From positions 3,957,001-4,021,000 of the forward strand of contig JAKCOZ010000020.1 in assembly GCA_022605955.1 (NCBI GenBank): a DNA stretch of 64,000 nt. The letters are read 5' to 3'. The position numbers and the translations under genes are program-made. Each line of letters opens with the position of its first letter. Position 1 is the first letter of the stretch. Under the pieces are notes generated by a model, which did not search any database, was not told where the DNA came from, and saw only the letters and a program-made list of their open reading frames with translations. This document shows, in pieces, positions 50,812 to 61,520 of the stretch. The stretch comes from Rallus limicola. Its lineage: Eukaryota; Chordata; Aves; Gruiformes; Rallidae.

Positions 50812-50867
50812 ATTTGTTACATGTATTTTTCTTTGGTTTTGTAACAGATTTTGTACATGTAACAAAT
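50812..50867. repeat. Perfect 14-bp inverted repeat (hairpin)
   Basis: The arm ATTTGTTACATGTA at 50812-50825 is exactly the reverse complement of TACATGTAACAAAT at 50854-50867, with a 28-base spacer. Each arm includes the 8-bp palindrome TACATGTA, and the spacer holds a third tgtaaca word. A single-stranded transcript of either strand would fold into a stem of 14 pairs plus a possible wobble pair. The stem is shorter than a normal microRNA precursor. No transposase or target duplication is seen, so a MITE is possible but unsupported. Confidence 0.7.
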
Positions 50868-52122
50868 GAGATTAATATCTTCTAGTCTACTATTTTCTAA
50901 TTATTGTTTGTGTTTGAACTCTTGTTTCTCAGCTATGAACTAACTCCAGAAACCTACTGCAAACCTTGACTTGTTCCTCTCTGAAGCTCTGCGCTTTCTA
51001 AAGACATGCTCAGAAGTGCTGTTGTGATATTCAAGGCTAGCCATCTTCCTTATTGCCCTAGAGCAATGCTACATCTTACTGGGTTGCCTTTCCCCTTCCA
51101 CTTGTCTCTGAGCTATTTTAGGCAACAGCCAGTTAATCCTTTTCTCTTGCAAAACCCCTCAAAGGGTTTGCCCTGAGCTGTAATGTTGCACTCTCTAAAA
51201 GGATGCTCTTACAATGCAGTGACCAAAATGTCTTATAAAAACAACTAAGAAATGTGTTGCACATAATGTCTCTACTGCTTTTCCACAGACCTTGACATTA
51301 TCAAGTCAATGCATGCCAGGCAGTCCTGTGTCAATCACCATGATATGCAGTAATGTTTTCCCATTGGGTCTTTTCATGAAAGTAAGTTTCAAGAAAAGCT
51401 AGGAATTCACAAACCTGTTTTAAATCAATGGAATAGAACAATTGTTATTAAAAAATTAAAAAGAAGGAAAAAAAGGCTAGTTTTAATTCTTAACATCAGA
51501 GTTTACATGTTCTTTGGGGTGGGGTGGAGGGCATAAAATGAATTTATATCAGCAATTGCCCAACCTGGACTCCTTTGAATGCTTATGCCATTCATCTTCC
51601 TGCTACCTAGCTGATGATAATGATCACCAGGAGCAATGTTTTATAGGGAGAGAAATGGAGAGTTGTGTTGGACCTCCAGCAAAATGCTCTTCAAGTGAAA
51701 ATCTCAGGTTATCCACTTTGGACAGAGAGCAATCCCAGATAATTATTATAAGTAAAATTCTCTTGTATCAAGTGGTTGGTGTGTTTTCCCGTCTTATCAA
51801 GTATATCTTCCTGCTTATCACAGGCTGTGAACTTCAGTCTCTCACATAATGTAAACAACAGCTAACCAACCAAGAGTTGCATCTATCTTATCTGTCATTA
51901 ACTTCCAACTTTCCCATCTGCCATCAGCCTGTGGATCCTGGAAATATCAGTCTAATCTGTCAGCAGCTTCTCTCTGTTTCTCTTAGTCACTGAGTCAAAT
52001 CACAGATTGGTTTGGGGTTTTTTGTTCTTATACAATGACATTTTTCTTGTATTCTTCTATGAATTATCATTTATGCTGTGACATTTTTGTTCTTATTGTG
52101 GCTGTGTTGCAATTAGTGTTGA
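50868..52122. other. Unique non-coding sequence with a G-rich motif
   Basis: No gene or transposon is recognised. A G-rich run at 51516-51531 (GGGGTGGGGTGGAGGG) has three tracts of at least three G plus one GG, giving a possible two-tetrad or bulged quadruplex. The 111-codon plus-strand frame that starts there (51514-51849) has no recognisable domain. Confidence 0.45.
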
Positions 52123-52141
52123 GCCAACTTTAAAAGTTGGC
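52123..52141. repeat. 19-bp perfect palindrome
   Basis: GCCAACTTT, a central A, and AAAGTTGGC form nine perfectly matched bases on each side. Such a site suits a dimeric DNA-binding protein or a cruciform, but nothing nearby indicates which. Palindromes of this arm length are also expected occasionally by chance in a window this size. Confidence 0.6.
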
Positions 52142-54516
52142 CCAGATCCATTCAGAGGTCTTCAGTGCAAACCACAGCCCTGTGACACAACCCACAGGGG
52201 AACATGACCATCCACTTCCAAAATCAGTTTTCATTTGTACCAGGTTTTTTTTCTAATATTATTCCCTCATTTTATAGTATGCTAATTACTTAATTTGGTT
52301 TTCATTGGTGGCTGTTGAATCTTAGTATATTTTATTAACTCCTAATGATATTTGGTGATGTTTTTTAAAAGTAACAATTGGAAATATTTTTAACATAATT
52401 GCTTAATGCTAAGTTATGAAGCTGCACTGATTTACTGGGATTAGCAGCAACACAGCCAGCTCTGCTCCTTCTTAACACATTTCTTTTTCTAGTTACTAAA
52501 TGAAGGTTAAAATAACATTTCAAGATGATAGAGCTGAATCACCTACAAAAACACAATGGGAAGTGATTGTGTGTGGTATGATAAAAGACCCAGGGTATTG
52601 CTATTGCATGACAAGCTATTATAATAGACGTGAGGTCAAAGGCAGAAAAAAACCCCAATGATTAAGATGTATTGCCACAGAAACAGGAAATCTTTTGGGA
52701 AACATGCAATCTTGAACTAAATGCCAATAAATGTAACTAAAAGTAGACAAGATACGTGTTAGAGAGATGAATGAGGAGGATTCATGGGTTCAGGAGGGAT
52801 GAGGAGTGTTCAAGAAAAGGGGATTCTTGTGACAGTGTGGTAGACCTTTCTCCAGCAGTGCAACAGGCAATAATACTAGACAAAGCAAATAATTCAACTA
52901 GAAAAAAAACCCAACACATTGTTTTCTCCTCTATCAGGAGAACAGAAAATACAAGCCTTGTCTCTGTCAAAATCTAACTAGCAAAAACCCACTAATACCC
53001 ACACCTTTGCTTCTGTTGTGCTGTTTCCCTATGCTGCCTTTAGGTGGTTTTCCAATGGCATAAATGTTTCTTGATGGATCTGAGGCAGTTGGGTGCAAGG
53101 AGAGCCAAGCAACTAATGATATCTATGTCCAAGTTGCTGAGGATACTCTTAGTTTACTTTTTCTGGCATAATGTGATGCCTGAGGTGACATGGCTCTATG
53201 CAAGGCAGAAAATTGTGCAAATTCCTATTAAACTGAAAAATGAGTCATTCAGCTCAATATTTAGAGTGACAATTAAGATAAATGATGATAAGCTTAGTAT
53301 TAGGTGAACATTAATGTCCCAACTTCACCAAAACTCTGCTTCAAGCTACCTGTGCTTTGCTTATATCTGAGGCTCAGGAAGAAATGGCAGAATTCAAAGT
53401 GGCTTTTATAAATCTTCCCAAGAGGAAAAAAAAAACCCTATAGCAGCCTGTCTGATAGAAAGTCTCCAAATGTAACTTAGTCATGTTTTCATTAAGTCAA
53501 TGGTGAGAAACCTGCTGTCCACTGCAGTTCTACTGCATTTGAGTCTAACAGCCATAATTCTGAAGGGAAAGAGTTAAGTGTGGAGCTGGGCCATTGCGCT
53601 CAGCCTTTTTGTCCTTGAACTGCCTCTCACATTTCTTCCAGGCTCAGCTTTGTGCATTATAATCTACGAGCCATGCCCAAAGTTTTCTGGGCTCTGCATT
53701 CAACTTTATATGCCTTTTGTTGACACTAAACCAGTTGGAAGCATGTCTTTCTAATAGCTAACCAGCATGTAAGATTGAGTGCATGTTTCAAAGAGGAAGG
53801 GTTTGAAAGAGGAAGATGCAAACACTGTAAAGCATGTTGTACTTTTTCTACTTTAGATCCTGTTTACTCCAGTGAACTACAGTAATCTGGATTGAAGACT
53901 GTAACAGCACAATAATTCCTTCCTTGTGTCTATTCTATACTGTTTGCTGCCTTGAATATTACACTGAGATTGAAAATTCCCAGGGATAGGGCTGTCATAA
54001 TAGCACAATCACTTTGACAAGGGAATACAGTCTTTAGATGCTAGTGAATAAAATTCAAATCACAATACCAAGAATAAATGTCTTAGGTAACTCATGAAGT
54101 CTACACGTAGCATTATAAGCAAGTCTTCTTTGCTGGACTTGATTTCATTAATGAAGTAATGAAGAATCCAACACAACATTTCAGCTCCAACCTTCTTCCC
54201 AAATTCACCTCACAGTTCTTATTCCAGCTGTTACCTCCTCTACACCAGCTTCTGTAACAGGGGATAACAGCCCATTGGCATCACGCCCTACCTTGGACAC
54301 AATCACTGACTGGTCTAAGCTGCTTCAAACAAATATTGCTAGTTATTGCAAAAAGATGGAGTTCCCTAACCTCACTGCCTGCCTGCAGAGCTCAAAGTAT
54401 GGTGAAGCACCAAAGCCAAGTTATATCAGTTTTTATCTCTGGAGCTCAGTAATCCTAAATATCTGTTCTTTGGTTTATGCAGTCAAGTCTTGTAGTTGCA
54501 GAAGAAATGTTTGTTT
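52142..54516. other. Unique non-coding sequence
   Basis: No gene, RNA or transposon is recognised. Short frames near 52.8-53.3 kb carry no identifiable features. Confidence 0.5.
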
Positions 54517-54643
54517 CATAGAATCGTAGAATGGCATGGGTTGGAAGGGACCCCAAGGATCACACAGTTCCAACCCTCCTGCCACAGGCAGGGCCACCAA
54601 CCTCCAGGCCTGGAGCTACACAAGTTTGCCCAGGGCCCCATCT
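54517..54643 (-). mobile_element. CR1 LINE 3' end with terminal octamers
   Basis: The plus strand begins catagaatcgtagaatggc, the reverse complement of the ATTCTATG-type octamers that close CR1 elements. It continues gttggaagggaccccaaggatc and ends near caagtttgcccagggcccca. The gttccaaccctcctgccaca block identifies a different CR1 subfamily from the copies at 49.9 and 56.4 kb. About 125 bases remain, so it is strongly 5'-truncated, with an intact 3' terminus. No coding sequence is left. Confidence 0.92.
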
Positions 54644-56430
54644 CTTTTTTCAGATGAATTTACAAAACTATTGAAGGAATTAGAACTTTTCAATAGTTTC
54701 ATTCCTATTCAAGTCCATAAGGAATTTAATTGACTTAATTTGGTTTAAGTCTTGGGCCATTCATGGCTTCTCTGATTTGTGGTATTTTCAATGTAGCTGA
54801 TCTGTAACTGTATCAGAAGGTAATTCTGATGTGTTGGAGATGAGAACTTAGGGCAAAGGGAGTTAATTAAAACTGTAATCAGCCTCTAGCTTACTGTAAA
54901 GGGATCTATGGGACAGCTGGCGTCAGGACTGCCCTATTTGTACCCCTGTGCTCCTGTACTGCAGGAATTCAGCCCTGCTAACAGTGTTCAGCTCTGTGTA
55001 ACTGAGATATTAACTGTTCTTTTCTAAGAGGGTTTTATGACAGTCCATTGTTGGAGGGAAATGTAGGTAATGGCAAATAAATCCCTGCACTTTGTTTATA
55101 GAAATATTTTCTTTCAGACTTTATATCATTTCTTTATGGGCATTTTAGTTCATTTTAATTGCTGTATTCTTGTGTGAATGTAGTGAAGAGACAAAAATCT
55201 TTGCTTTTTTTCTTCCCCTGCATGGCCATATTTCACAAGGCATTTTCCCTACAAGTGACACCCTTCCCAAACAGCTGTAGTACCGCCGGCTGTATTCCTC
55301 CCACGTTCCTACACAAACAGCACCTAGTGCTTAGAACTCTTCTTTTATTCTGGCAGAAGTTGTTTTCTTAACACTCTTTTCATTATTTTTAAGCCATTGA
55401 ACTCTCAGTCCTACAAATCCTAAAATTGCACAAAGGCCAAGCAAAGCAGGAGCGCTGATTTGCCTTTGGCAATGGGAAGGGTGAGTATTTTCACTTGTAC
55501 TGGATTCGTGGCGCAAAGTCAATAACAGAGGAATATTTATAGAACTTGGAGATGATTGTAAACATACTTCAAAAAAATTCTCTTCAGCAGCACTGAAAAT
55601 GTAATAATCAGTGATCACAAGTGCTTGAGTGAGTTGTTTCTTTCTACTCTGGTAGCCAGGCATTCCTATATTAATATAATTTTGCTGCAAACAGTAAACA
55701 TAGCAGGAAACCAAATAATCAGGCGTGCTGGTGAAGTGCAGACTCCAACAGTTAGCAGTGTTCAATACAAGGTTCAACTTAGCTCTGAACCTTTGAATAC
55801 CATCTGTGATACATGTTTAATGCTTCTGCATCTTATACTTTTTTTTTTTTAAATGGAAGTGTTCCAATAGCAGATGATTGGGACACAGAAACTACTACTT
55901 TGCTCAGTGCCTATTCACATCCATCACCAGACCTTTAAGGTGGTGCTCTATTGGATTTAACACCTAGGTTAACTCATGTGCTCTCCAATAGAGCTAGATT
56001 AGTATGAGGAAAAAAAAGTGGCAAGTTTAGGATTTTTATCTGAAACCTGAGCCTTAGTTAAACTGTGCTCAAGGGACAGCACTGTTCTGCCTTCCCAGGG
56101 AGGTGCTGTGAGCTCCCTGCCTGGCACAGCTATCTGTTGTGGAGGAGAGAATTAGGTACTGGGAAGTCAAACTAAATGAGAAATTATCTGTCCTACACAT
56201 GAAGACCGTGCTTAAGTATAGATCCCCCCCCATCTCTTCAAGTTCAGCTAGTGATGTATTTCAGTTTGGATGTAAGTCAAACATCCATGTCACAGCTGAG
56301 GACTTTAAAATATAGGACCAACTCGTGAGGCACATGCAGAACTGGCAGCAAGGAATCAAGCTGAAAAGAGTAACTTCATTTTAGATAAGATCCAGTTTAT
56401 GGCAAAGCAGATGAATATAGGGAGGTCATA
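54644..56430. other. Unique non-coding sequence, one possible minus-strand frame
   Basis: No gene is called. A 148-codon minus-strand frame (55777-55331) contains one hydrophobic stretch near its C-terminus but no recognised domain. A T12 run lies at 55839-55850, which on the minus strand is an A12 run just upstream of that frame. Confidence 0.4.
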
Positions 56431-56613
56431 ATCTTATCACAGTTGGAAGGGACCTCCAGAGATTGAGTCCAGCCCCCTACCAAAGCAGGATCCCTTGGAC
56501 AGGTCACACAGGTCAGCATCCAGATGGGTCTGGAATGTCTCCAGAGAAGGAGACTCCACACCTCCCTGGGCTGTCCCAGGACGCTGTCATGAAGAGCAAG
56601 CCTGCTCACAGTG
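56431..56613 (-). mobile_element. CR1 LINE 3'-region fragment
   Basis: The plus strand carries cacagttggaagggacc, ccagagattgagtccagccc, a caaagcaggatc block, ggtcacacaggtcag and a tggaatgtctccagagaagg block, then actccacacctccctgggc and a diverged ctgtcatgaagagcaag tail. In this order it is the reverse complement of about 180 bases of a CR1 3' untranslated region, the longest of the simple fragments here. The terminal octamers are missing. It is 5'-truncated and non-coding; the short frames over it on both strands are shadows. Confidence 0.9.
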
Positions 56614-59600
56614 GAGTTAAAGCCAGTATGAAACTCGAGGGAAGAAAGGCACTGTAGAAGACAAGGGGGCAACTTGCTCCTGTGATGTGTCCTGCCTTAT
56701 TGAAATAATTGTTAAGGGATCCTGGAACTTTCTGGTGGCCATAAGAGTGTGACAAGATACTGCATCAGCTAAGGAAAATTCTCAGTGCAATACAGATACT
56801 TCTGCACCAAGAACATTTTTTCATGAGGAATGTGTCTCATACAGGCTGGAGGTCCACTTTCAAATGCACCACGAGCTCTGCTGGGAGGACAAAGAAATGC
56901 CAAAGCTGAGAAGGAATTACTAACTATCAGAATTGTATCAAAGAAAATCTGTCTGTAAACGTGTGGAGTACTTTGATGTGATGTGTTAGCAAAAATGCTG
57001 TAGAGTGTATTGCTTTTTTTCAATTGCATGTACGTTGAAACCCAATGTGCACTGAAGCAATGCAAAGTCAGTAGCTATCAGGGCTGTAACTGCAGTCTGG
57101 GAGGCATGCTGAGGAGTGAGATAGAGCTATAATAAACATCTGAGATTGGACTACACAACTGGGATGAGAGATAGATAGCAGACTCTTATATTGGAAAAAT
57201 CGCAGGAGCAGCAAGTGCTACCTGTACAGAAAACAGTTAATCAGAGCCTACACCTTCCTTCTCTGAGACACAGATCACAGCTGGGAGCTTGTAAGATCAG
57301 TTGGCAGTAAGATGATTGTAAGGTGTTCATGTTCATGATAACTCAAGGTTGAGATCTGCATGGCATTTTCCTACAGGTTCTGCTTACACACAGAGGCTAT
57401 GAGAGAGATAAAGAGTAATATGAGACTCTATTTGAGTTATAGCATTTCCCATTGTAATTAGTTCTGGACAATCAGGAGTCCTCAAAACTATTATGTGAAC
57501 AGACTTTGGTTTGTGGTCCCTGCAGGTGAGACAGTATTTAATAGAGAGGGCATTTCTGGTCCTAGTTTTGGTGCCTTCCTTGGCTTTTCCATGTCACAGC
57601 TCATTGGAAACACAAAAAGAGACTTTTCCTGAATCCCAGGTTGGGACCTGAGCCACTGGACAGCACTACAGATACTGGGTATGTTCTGATCTTGTCATGA
57701 TGCTTTATGAGGTGCTTTTCCTACAGGGTAAGTTAATCACATAATGTTTTGTGTTCAGACTTGTAGTTATCAGCTGGCTGTTCTGCTCTGTCACAGGGAG
57801 AATTCTAAACCACACTGCCCATGCTGAGAGCTCTCTTCTCAATGGAACCTTCTTCATTTATCAAATCCTTATTCTGCTATACAGTTTGTTAAATTACATT
57901 ATCTATCACTATTTCGTGTATACTTTCAGCCTACGTCCAGGTCATGAGGAATGGTAAATTCTTCTGTCCAGGTTAATTTTGGTTCTGTTTTATTATATAA
58001 TTTATGAATTACAGTAGTTGGGACAGATCTTCCATTCTATAGCCTCAAAATGTGATTGATGATCTACTCAGCACTTGTAAAACCCACCTTATCAGTTATC
58101 AGCACCGTTCTCATTTGCTATTTGTCTTACTTGCTTAGCCCTGACCTTGAAGTCTGTTCACAACTGTTGATTTGCATAGGAGGCAAACCAGTCCTGCCCA
58201 TGGAAACACAGCTACAGCCACCAAGAGATCAAGAAAAATGCTGTTGTGTTTTGACTGGACTTCAAGATTTTCTGTAGAAGACCTGATACAGTGCAGTTGC
58301 CTAAGTATAGATTCCTTTACAAGTAGGATCACTATGCATAGCATGGGTTTACTAGTAAATGTAATTCACAAAGAAGAGAGAAATAGCTTAATTTAGCCCA
58401 ATATTTGGTTCTGTCAGTGTCTGATTGTTGATGTTGAGGGGTGAGAAATGTGTAAGATCATCACAATAGCTAACAATTTCTATTTAGCTTGGGTATCACT
58501 TTACTCATTTTTGTTCATGAAGCAATGTCATCTTAAAATGCACATCAATATGGGGTCTTCATCACTGATTCTGCATGCACATATGTGTGTGTTTAAGCAT
58601 GGAAATAATCCTGATGAAATGAGCAGGCCTAGTCAAAGCCTGAAGGTAAGTCAGGAGTATTGCAAGGTCATGGCTTTAGTCAAAGATGCCCAAATAATGG
58701 CCAGAGGGCTGGGTTCAGCTTGTAAGGTAGTTTTTCTTGGCCTCTAGAAATGTTAGCTGGCTGGTTGGAAGGCAGCACAGAGGATTCCACTCTGCATGCA
58801 AAAGCAGATAATACCTGGCAGGTTGAGTACTGTATTTTACTTCCTGGCTGTGGTTATCTTGGTCTGACCATCCCACAGTAGCTGGGATTAAGGTGATGTA
58901 AAAGTGAGAGGGTTTAACTGGCCGGGCCAAACAGGAGCCTTGAAAACAACCACACCTTCATGATCTTCAGCAATGTGGGACTATTCATTTTAATTCCAGT
59001 GCTTCACAAAACAGCACATTTTTCTTCTGGTGGATCAGTCAGCTCTATGTAGTATTGTCCCTTTAAAATGATTTTTCCAGGCTGTTCCTTAGTACCATGC
59101 TGCTCTTTGGGTTTTTTCCTCTCATCTTAAACTTGTGTAACTCAAAGTAGAATTTGGTCCTATATTTAAATCTTGTGCTTGACAAAATAACAAAGAAGTA
59201 TTAACAAAAGGCAGTAGTAATTGCAGCATATCCACACTAATTGGTAGGTAGAGTTACAATATACTGTATGCAGCTAAGCTATGTCAGAGCTATGGAGTTT
59301 CTTCTTGACATTACCTGTCTGTTACATGCAAATAAAACTCTACCATAAGAGTACTCATGCTGGCAAATCAGACATGTGGAAACTTGAAAATGCTTACAGT
59401 ATGACAGACAGTCCTTCCTCCTTTCCTCCATCTTTTCACCTCCATCTCTATCTCCTCAGCCAGTGAGTCAATGCTGTCTGTCACACCCATTATCTTCCAT
59501 GTCCAGACCCATTCTTAGCCTTTGGGGTTGCATGTGAGATATGGACAGGGGAGTTGAGAACTGCTGCCTTCCTGCTGGCAAGTGATTTTCTTTGCAGCCT

Positions 59601-61483
59601 ACCATGGAAGAAAGAGTGTTGGCAAATGAAGCTTGAGAAACTGAGCTACCTTAAAACCCAAGCAATGAAAACCAAGAAGCAGCTAGTCCAGGAGGTACCT
59701 TAGTGACAGAGTCTCCAGTGCTTTTTCTCATTGTGTAGGGAGGTACTCAAATATGAAAATGAATAAGAAAATATATTTCTGAAGTAATTTCACTTGCCAT
59801 AGTGGAAGGAGATGGCTGGCTTAGTCTCTTCTATTTACTGATTGTGGCTCAATTTGTCCAGCTGCCACAGACAAGCCCTGTAGAAACTCAAAAAGGCTGA
59901 ACAGAGAGAAACGACATGGATCCTTAGATCATCCCAAACACTTGCACCCAAACCCTACAAAGCATATCTCATCCCTGTAACCCTGCTGGCTTCACTGAGG
60001 TGCACTGAAAGCACAGCTACCTCTTCTGCTCTGCTTTATGACCAGGATTAGATCTTGGGTTAAATCTTGGGTCGTCTTTGGTTTTGGTGGCTCAGGAACT
60101 CAGTAAAGCCTGCCATTAAAAATGTGAGAAACATTTTGATAGTCAATAGTGGCTCAGAGTGGGTGGTGACAAAGCATTGGGTAGTTTTTCTTTATTTATA
60201 GGGCAAAATCCTCTGATTTTGAATCCTCCAATGATAGCAAAGAAGAAATTGATCCATACAGGGTAGGATCCATTCTCATCTCTTAGAGTTTGACTGACAC
60301 CTCTATTAATACACTTGAACCAGCTTTCCTTGGCCATTTTAGAGGGAAAACCTCTGAATATCAAAAACAAAGGCAACAGATGAAATAATAAAGTACTAGT
60401 ATGTAAACAAATAAACAAACATCCCCCAAACCCAACCTGAAGTGATTTGTTTAAAAAAGCAATACCTGTGCTGGACAGATGAGCACTCTGTGCAGATCAT
60501 TCCCATTTGGCAGTAAAGGTCAGAATGGTATCACATGGTGTTTTTTCCACCTGGGTGCTTAGGTTAAAAAGATGTTTTATGAGAAGTCCTCCTCTGTTAT
60601 CAGACTCTTAAAGAAGTCTGCTGCTTCAGAGTGCTTTGCTCCTTTGCTATTACATGGCAATTTTCCAAAGGCAGGCAATAGCCTCGTGCTTAATCTACTG
60701 CAGTTTCTGCCATTTATGCAGAAGCCAAATGTTCAGTGCTGTTTGGGGGAGAACATCAATAACATCAAAGTGGCTTAATGAAAATCAACACCTGCAAGGT
60801 TCAGCCTAAGTGTGGAGATTAGTTCCTCCTGTCCCCCCTTAAAATAATACATCAGCTTAGATACTTATCTATCTTACTGTGTTTAACTTTTTCTCTGGGG
60901 TTCCAAAAATGTACTATGTGTGTACTTTTCCCATAATGAAGAAAGATATCTGAGTGTGTTGTTTGGTTTAGGTGCACAGATAGGATTATATCTGTCCCTC
61001 TGGCCTTGTTTGCTTATTGAATGATGCTCTGCTCTGCAGCCATTTCTCTCTGTCCCTCGATGTCTTTATACAATGTACAACCTGGCCACAGATACAAAGC
61101 CCTGACTGCAGTTTGGGTTCAACCTTTCAGGAGGGGATGGGCTTTTAGACACCCTCACATACATACCTCACAGTACACCCCTTGATCTAGGAATTGCTGA
61201 CCAAGATTGTAAAGGTTTTCCTGCTTTGAATAGAGCTGTATGAATTGGGCATTACAAATGTATTTGGGATTTCTCTGTTTTCCAGTGCAGTTACCCAGAC
61301 AAACTCTCAGTGACTTTATTGACCACTTTTCTTAGCAAATGTTGTCGAGACCTTGGACCTGTTGACTTTGAGACTTCTACCGTATTCTGTTACCATATTA
61401 TGGTAAAGAATCAGCCAACATAATTAACTTTTTCACATTCTTTGGCAAAAAGTCCCTTCCTAGCTTTGGCAGGCCATGGTGAA
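56614..61483. other. Unique non-coding sequence
   Basis: No gene, RNA or transposon is recognised. Open frames are under 100 codons. The texture is uniform AT-rich avian non-coding DNA. Confidence 0.5.
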
Positions 61484-61520
61484 GGAAGCCTCCTTTGGCT
61501 TTTGGAAGCCTCCTTTGGCT
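61484..61520 (+). repeat. 17-bp tandem duplication
   Basis: The word ggaagcctcctttggct occurs at 61484-61500 and again, identically, at 61504-61520, with ttt between. The perfect identity suggests a recent local duplication. It may be polymorphic between individuals. Confidence 0.85.
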
